From positions 497,936 to 561,935 of the forward strand of contig VXAY01001953.1 of NCBI GenBank assembly GCA_013399855.1: a DNA stretch of 64,000 nt. Direction: 5' to 3'. The translations under genes and the position numbers were made by a program. The stretch comes from Oxyruncus cristatus. Lineage: Eukaryota; Chordata; Aves; Passeriformes; Cotingidae. Each line of letters starts with the position of its first letter. The first letter of the stretch is position 1. The notes beneath the pieces were generated by a model. It searched no databases. It was not told the DNA's origin and was given only the letters and a program-made list of their open reading frames with translations. Positions 59,990 through 64,000 of this stretch are shown one piece after another.

Positions 59990-62900
59990 CGCAAAGGGAC
60001 ATAAATAAATATTTATATTATATATAAATAATAAAGGAATGGTGAAACGTGGAGCACTGAAATTAGGATTCTTGCTTAACTATATCGGGCTTGTATTTTA
60101 CGTTTGTAAAGGAAAATTAAACCCTGGATGCAGTTTATCCTACCTGTTACTTTGTGATCAACTGGTGTACCTCGTGTACCAGGGTAACTATAGCTCATTC
60201 TGCAAACATTTGCAGCAAATTTTCAAGTAACAGTCTCAGATTCATACAACAGTATCAAAAGCAGCAGCAACAGAAAGCAAACTGACACGAGCTCAAGACT
60301 CACCACCATCTTAACATTTTCAATGGTCTGGAAAATACCTCTCAAACAGTTTTAAGTTTTTAATAAGGATCAGTCTTTATTTTTCCAGTGGTTCAAATGT
60401 AGCACTAACCATTGCCATGTTTCTTCCTTCAGCTCCTTCAGGGGTTTTGCAGCTGTGAGTGGCTTAAAGGCGGATGTTTAGATAGTTCAAGCTTGTATTT
60501 TACATTTACAGGTAGAAGTTGTATACACTATCACTATTACAGAAAATGGAAAGTATTTTCTCAAGCCTCATGCACGTCAAGCTCCGTGGTTTATACTAAA
60601 AACGAATTTTATAGCCTGTTGTGTACACTTCGTGTTTCCTGTGCCAAGGAGCCACAAGACAGAAAACCTGAAACCTGTGAAGTTCCACTGCCTCAGACCT
60701 CAGTGTAGCATCGTCACTGATGGTTTCCAGCACAACAGTGCACACTTCCAGCTCTCTAATCTGTGGTTTAGCTGCAGGGTGACTCAGGTGGTGATTCAGT
60801 AGGTGGCAAGCTTCCCTCTGTCAATATTGAATTCATGCCCCACTATCCTCCAGGTACACAGTGCTGTTTAAAGGACTGACCTGCTGGGATAGAAGAGAAA
60901 TGCAATGACTGATTACTGTTGTTCAAGACCCCCCAGCAGTCAATTTTGGCACAAGTGGAAATATTAACTGTTGGGCACACGCCAACTTTCAGTTTGGTGG
61001 AATACATTCTGCTTAAGCTTTCATTTCCCATCCTTATGCTGGTTTGTAATCTTGCTCTTCCTGATGGCTTCTTTCCACATGACAGAAGGCTGCATGCTCT
61101 AGTATGGAAGAAGATTTTTCTGGATCCAAGGGACAAGGGTATCCTGAGTCAAGCAGAGAGAAATCATAGCAGGAATAATAGTAATCCCTTTTATTAAAAG
61201 GGTTCACTCACCCTTTGTGCAAAAGTACAACAACATAGAGATGTTTGATATTAATCCTGTATTCTCACGGGGTATCTGTTAGCAGAAGAATATGCATATG
61301 ACAGGGTAAATGCAAAGAACAGTTTACCAGGATGCTTATTACTGCTCTACAGGCCACTGGGAAACATCACTTAATTCTAAGAAAAGCATTTTGCTTATAT
61401 GAGTTGTATGCTGCAAGGAGTACACAAAACCAGTTCAATTCACACTGATTCCATTTTGTCTAACTAAACTATACTATTATTTTATATTTCTGGTATAATA
61501 TTAAGTGTTGATCCTGATATTCCTAAAAACCTTCTGTACTTCAGATGTTTGCCAGTTGAGAAGTGGCTCCTGGCAATTAAAATGAGCAATGCTTGTTCTG
61601 TGGCTGGCACATCCCTGGAACAGAGCAGTTAGCTACCACGCTTTCATGCCAAGAGTGCGTGTGTGTGCTTGCCTCAGTGTGTAACTCTCTCTTTTGCTCA
61701 TTTGTGCAGCTTCATAGGTTTTTTTTCCCCTGCTCTTGATCAGATATGTTCATGTTTTGGTATGAATTATCTGGCACAAATACAGTCTCTGCTCTCTTCT
61801 TGAGAAAGAATCGCAGTATTCCCCCTGTGACTTGCAAAACCATATCTAGAACATATAGTTGTGTTTCATGATTTACTTGTCAAATGCAATACCCAGATAG
61901 GGAATTACTGGTCTGATGAAAGAGCAAAGAGAGGATTTGGAGATATAGTGTTATTTCCCCTGGGTGCTACATTAAGACAGTAAAATTGATACTGGAGTTG
62001 GTTCTTCACTATCATGAAAAATAAAAACTTCCAAGCAAAGCAGGCTTATGGGAATAAAAGAGTATTTGCTGAGTCTATATTAACTTATTGTTGATTTTGA
62101 GAAGGAGCAGAATATATAACAGAATATACCTTTGATCTAGAAATGCAGAAAAAAACTGTATATTAGTCATGGCGGACAAAATCAGTGCTCTGGCTTGCTC
62201 ATCAGACAGTACCATTTTAAATATATGAAGACACATGAAGACAGACATATGAAAAGTAATTACCAGATGAGAAGATCACCAAACATCTACTTTATTGTAT
62301 ACTGTGTTAAACTATGGCTATGTCTGAAAAAAAACCTCACTGCAAAATAGAGAGAAAATCTGTGTTCTGGTTTATGAAGTCAATTTTTTTCTGTAACTTT
62401 AGGAGTTAGGCACTTATTCTGTGAAAGCTTATATATCTCAGACAACATGAAACATTATGTATATTGTTAAGACTAAATCTATTATTTGAGCTGTCATGTC
62501 CTGCAAGTATTCATACTAGTGTATGTTTCCCCCCCACTGAACCCCCAAAAAATACAACTGACCTTGTGTGTTGAAAATGAAAATGTAAATTTTTTTCCAT
62601 ATTAGAACTTTGATCCTCATACTAAATTATTTTTATATATGGGGACACTAAGAAGGGCTCAAAATTTCTAATTTTAAATTCTATCTCCAATATTACCCGA
62701 CTTTCAGGAACATGAACAAGACAAAACTGTGTACCAGTCAAAAACTCATTATATTAATTTATTTCTAGAATAGGATTTTAGATGTGAAGGTGTGCTCCAA
62801 GGCAATATTTTTCTCTTTCTTAAACCTAGCATAAGATGAAAATATAGAAATGTTGACATAGATATGTTAACATTTCCTTAATTACAAGAATACTACTGGA

Positions 62901-63096
62901 TCTTTTTCAAAGAAATCCTTTTCGTACAAATGACAGCCAGTTTTGAGGTAGTAACTTGGCCATATAGATTGTTTAGGAGTCTTTTGGGTTTGTTTTTTCA
63001 TGTAAGCATCTAAGATTATTTCTGGTAGACAAAACAGCTAGTCTCCAATCCATGAATGACACAAACATTCACCCGTTTTCCAGTTCATAAAAAGTG
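59990..63096. other. non-coding sequence, nothing recognised
   Basis: A short AT palindrome-like tract lies near 60003-60032. Frames at 60412-60708 and 60919-61197 (plus) and 60843-61136 (minus) show no domain features. No repeat was recognised. Confidence 0.55.
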
Positions 63097-63426
63097 CTAT
63101 GAGAAAGAGCTCGTTATAGGCATATTTATTTGGAAGATTTCTTGGTGTTCTGCTTCAAGAAATGATGGCTGATTTGAAACTGAGAAAAGTACCATAAAAT
63201 GGGTTTCTTCAGCTCGATCAGGTTCAGTGAATATCGTAAAGGACTGTAAAAGCCTGGATTCATTCAGTCTTGTGCCTTTCCAAAGCTCCTGTGAATGTTT
63301 TGTATCATTGCTGTCAGATGTTATTTTCTCTGCTGCTGCAGATGTGCACAACAGATTTACTGTTACAAGTAATAGATAGTAAATTCCTGACATAGAGGCA
63401 TTTAGGGCCACTGCCAGATGTCTCAT
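63097..63426 (-). other. orphan open reading frame with signal-peptide-like start, 109 codons
   Basis: The minus-strand frame has a second Met at residue 12 that begins a hydrophobic stretch (SGIYYLLLVTVNLLC). The stretch ends in TSAAA, which fits a secretory signal peptide with a small-residue cleavage site. The remaining part of about 80 residues is polar, with two N-glycosylation sequons (NDT, NES), no Cys and no paired basic processing sites. I do not recognise the family. It could be the first exon of a secreted protein, perhaps spliced at a GT such as the one in ATGGTACTT near residue 78, but no promoter, downstream exon or polyadenylation signal was identified. A chance frame is at least as likely. 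Confidence 0.18.
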
Positions 63427-63575
63427 TTTAAGAATACATTTGTATATGCTAGTTCTAGAGGGACAATTAAGCTGTGAACAATAAAGATAAAATCATTGGA
63501 GGACAGGTATTACCACTTTATTGTTGTAGTCAATCTACAGTGCCCAATAAAATGGATTAATTTAGTTTTGGTTTT

Positions 63576-63803
63576 GTGTTGTTACAACAGGATTATTATT
63601 GTCTAGGTATGATTCAACAAATAGTGGATAGGGACATGTCTTTATTACAGCTGTCTGCATATGAAGCAGATGACCTGTTGCTCCTGTCTTCTCTGACAGT
63701 TTGGATGCAGAATTATCTCCATCAAACTCCAGAATGCATTAGGCAAATAGAGTCTCATTTCCATCCTCAGCAAATTAGGGATGTTGAGAGATCCATTGGC
63801 TAG
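63576..63803 (+). other. orphan open reading frame preceded by an acceptor-like CAG, 75 codons
   Basis: The frame begins just before a T/G-rich tract ends in TTACAACAG (63590), and it stops at TAG immediately before GTACTG (63804 onward). The peptide is rich in Gln, Leu and acidic residues (YEADDLLLLSSL, QIESHFHPQQIRDVERSIG) and looks amphipathic-helical, but I cannot assign it to a family. The acceptor tract is interrupted by G residues and is mediocre. This could be one internal exon of a gene running off the window edge, or chance. Confidence 0.13.
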
Positions 63804-64000
63804 GTACTGCCAATTTGTTATCTGTGCAATTGAATTGCCTGGGAAACATTGCCCTACCTTGTTGAGGGCTTATCTATTTACTATAGGTATGGGAAAACAG
63901 CACAGGGAGGTTTCAGTAATTACCCTCTTTCTGGCTTTTCCTTGGGCAGAGTTCTTGAACGAGTTTTGCTTAGCTGGTACAAATAACAAGGGATACTTCC
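63804..64000. other. non-coding sequence to window end
   Basis: Short AT-rich sequence; nothing recognised. Confidence 0.5.

Noticed and set aside
1..64000. Search for CRISPR arrays, operons, phage or bacterial genes
   Set aside because: Gene density, composition and CR1 elements all indicate vertebrate nuclear DNA; no regularly spaced direct repeats or compact coding clusters exist.

Overview
The window looks like non-coding vertebrate nuclear DNA, most likely from a bird. It is AT-rich, CpG-poor and full of homopolymer and short simple repeats, with no long open frames outside repeats and no operon-like organisation. The identification rests on the mobile elements: three CR1-type LINE copies whose 3' ends carry the octamer tail typical of avian CR1 (ATTCTRTG repeats), and a diverged LTR-like element resembling an abundant bird endogenous-retrovirus LTR. 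I found no gene that I can name. The window is best read as intergenic or deep-intronic sequence; only a few orphan open frames and candidate regulatory blocks deserve a second look.

Layout. 1-34 kb: mostly unremarkable non-coding sequence with poly-T/poly-A runs, a 45-base assembly gap (5862-5906), short tandem duplications and several stretches that look like conserved non-coding elements by texture only. 34.3-37.1 kb: a repeat cluster made of an LTR-like element (minus strand), an (AG)10 microsatellite, and a 1.46-kb degenerate CR1 copy (plus strand). 37.1-46.4 kb: nothing recognisable. 46.45-47.86 kb: a second CR1 copy in inverted orientation, interrupted by a 552-base gap. 50.5-52.15 kb: a third CR1 copy of a different lineage with its reverse-transcriptase active-site residues lost. 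52.2-58.1 kb: nothing recognisable. 58.1-60.0 kb: a stretch with many developmental-factor-like motifs, a strong splice-acceptor-like tract and a 201-codon open frame. 63.1-63.8 kb: two small orphan open frames, one beginning with a signal-peptide-like segment.

The most informative structure is the CR1 pair at 35.7-37.07 kb and 46.45-47.86 kb. Their similarity does not stop at the CR1 3' end but continues for about 220 bases into what is flanking DNA in the plus-strand copy. In the minus-strand copy this extra segment is followed by a second octamer tail, and the whole unit is bounded by a candidate 6-bp target-site duplication (CTTTCA). This is the signature expected of a CR1 3' transduction: a read-through transcript carrying source-locus flank into a new site. 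Such events are well known for mammalian L1 but much less familiar to me for CR1.
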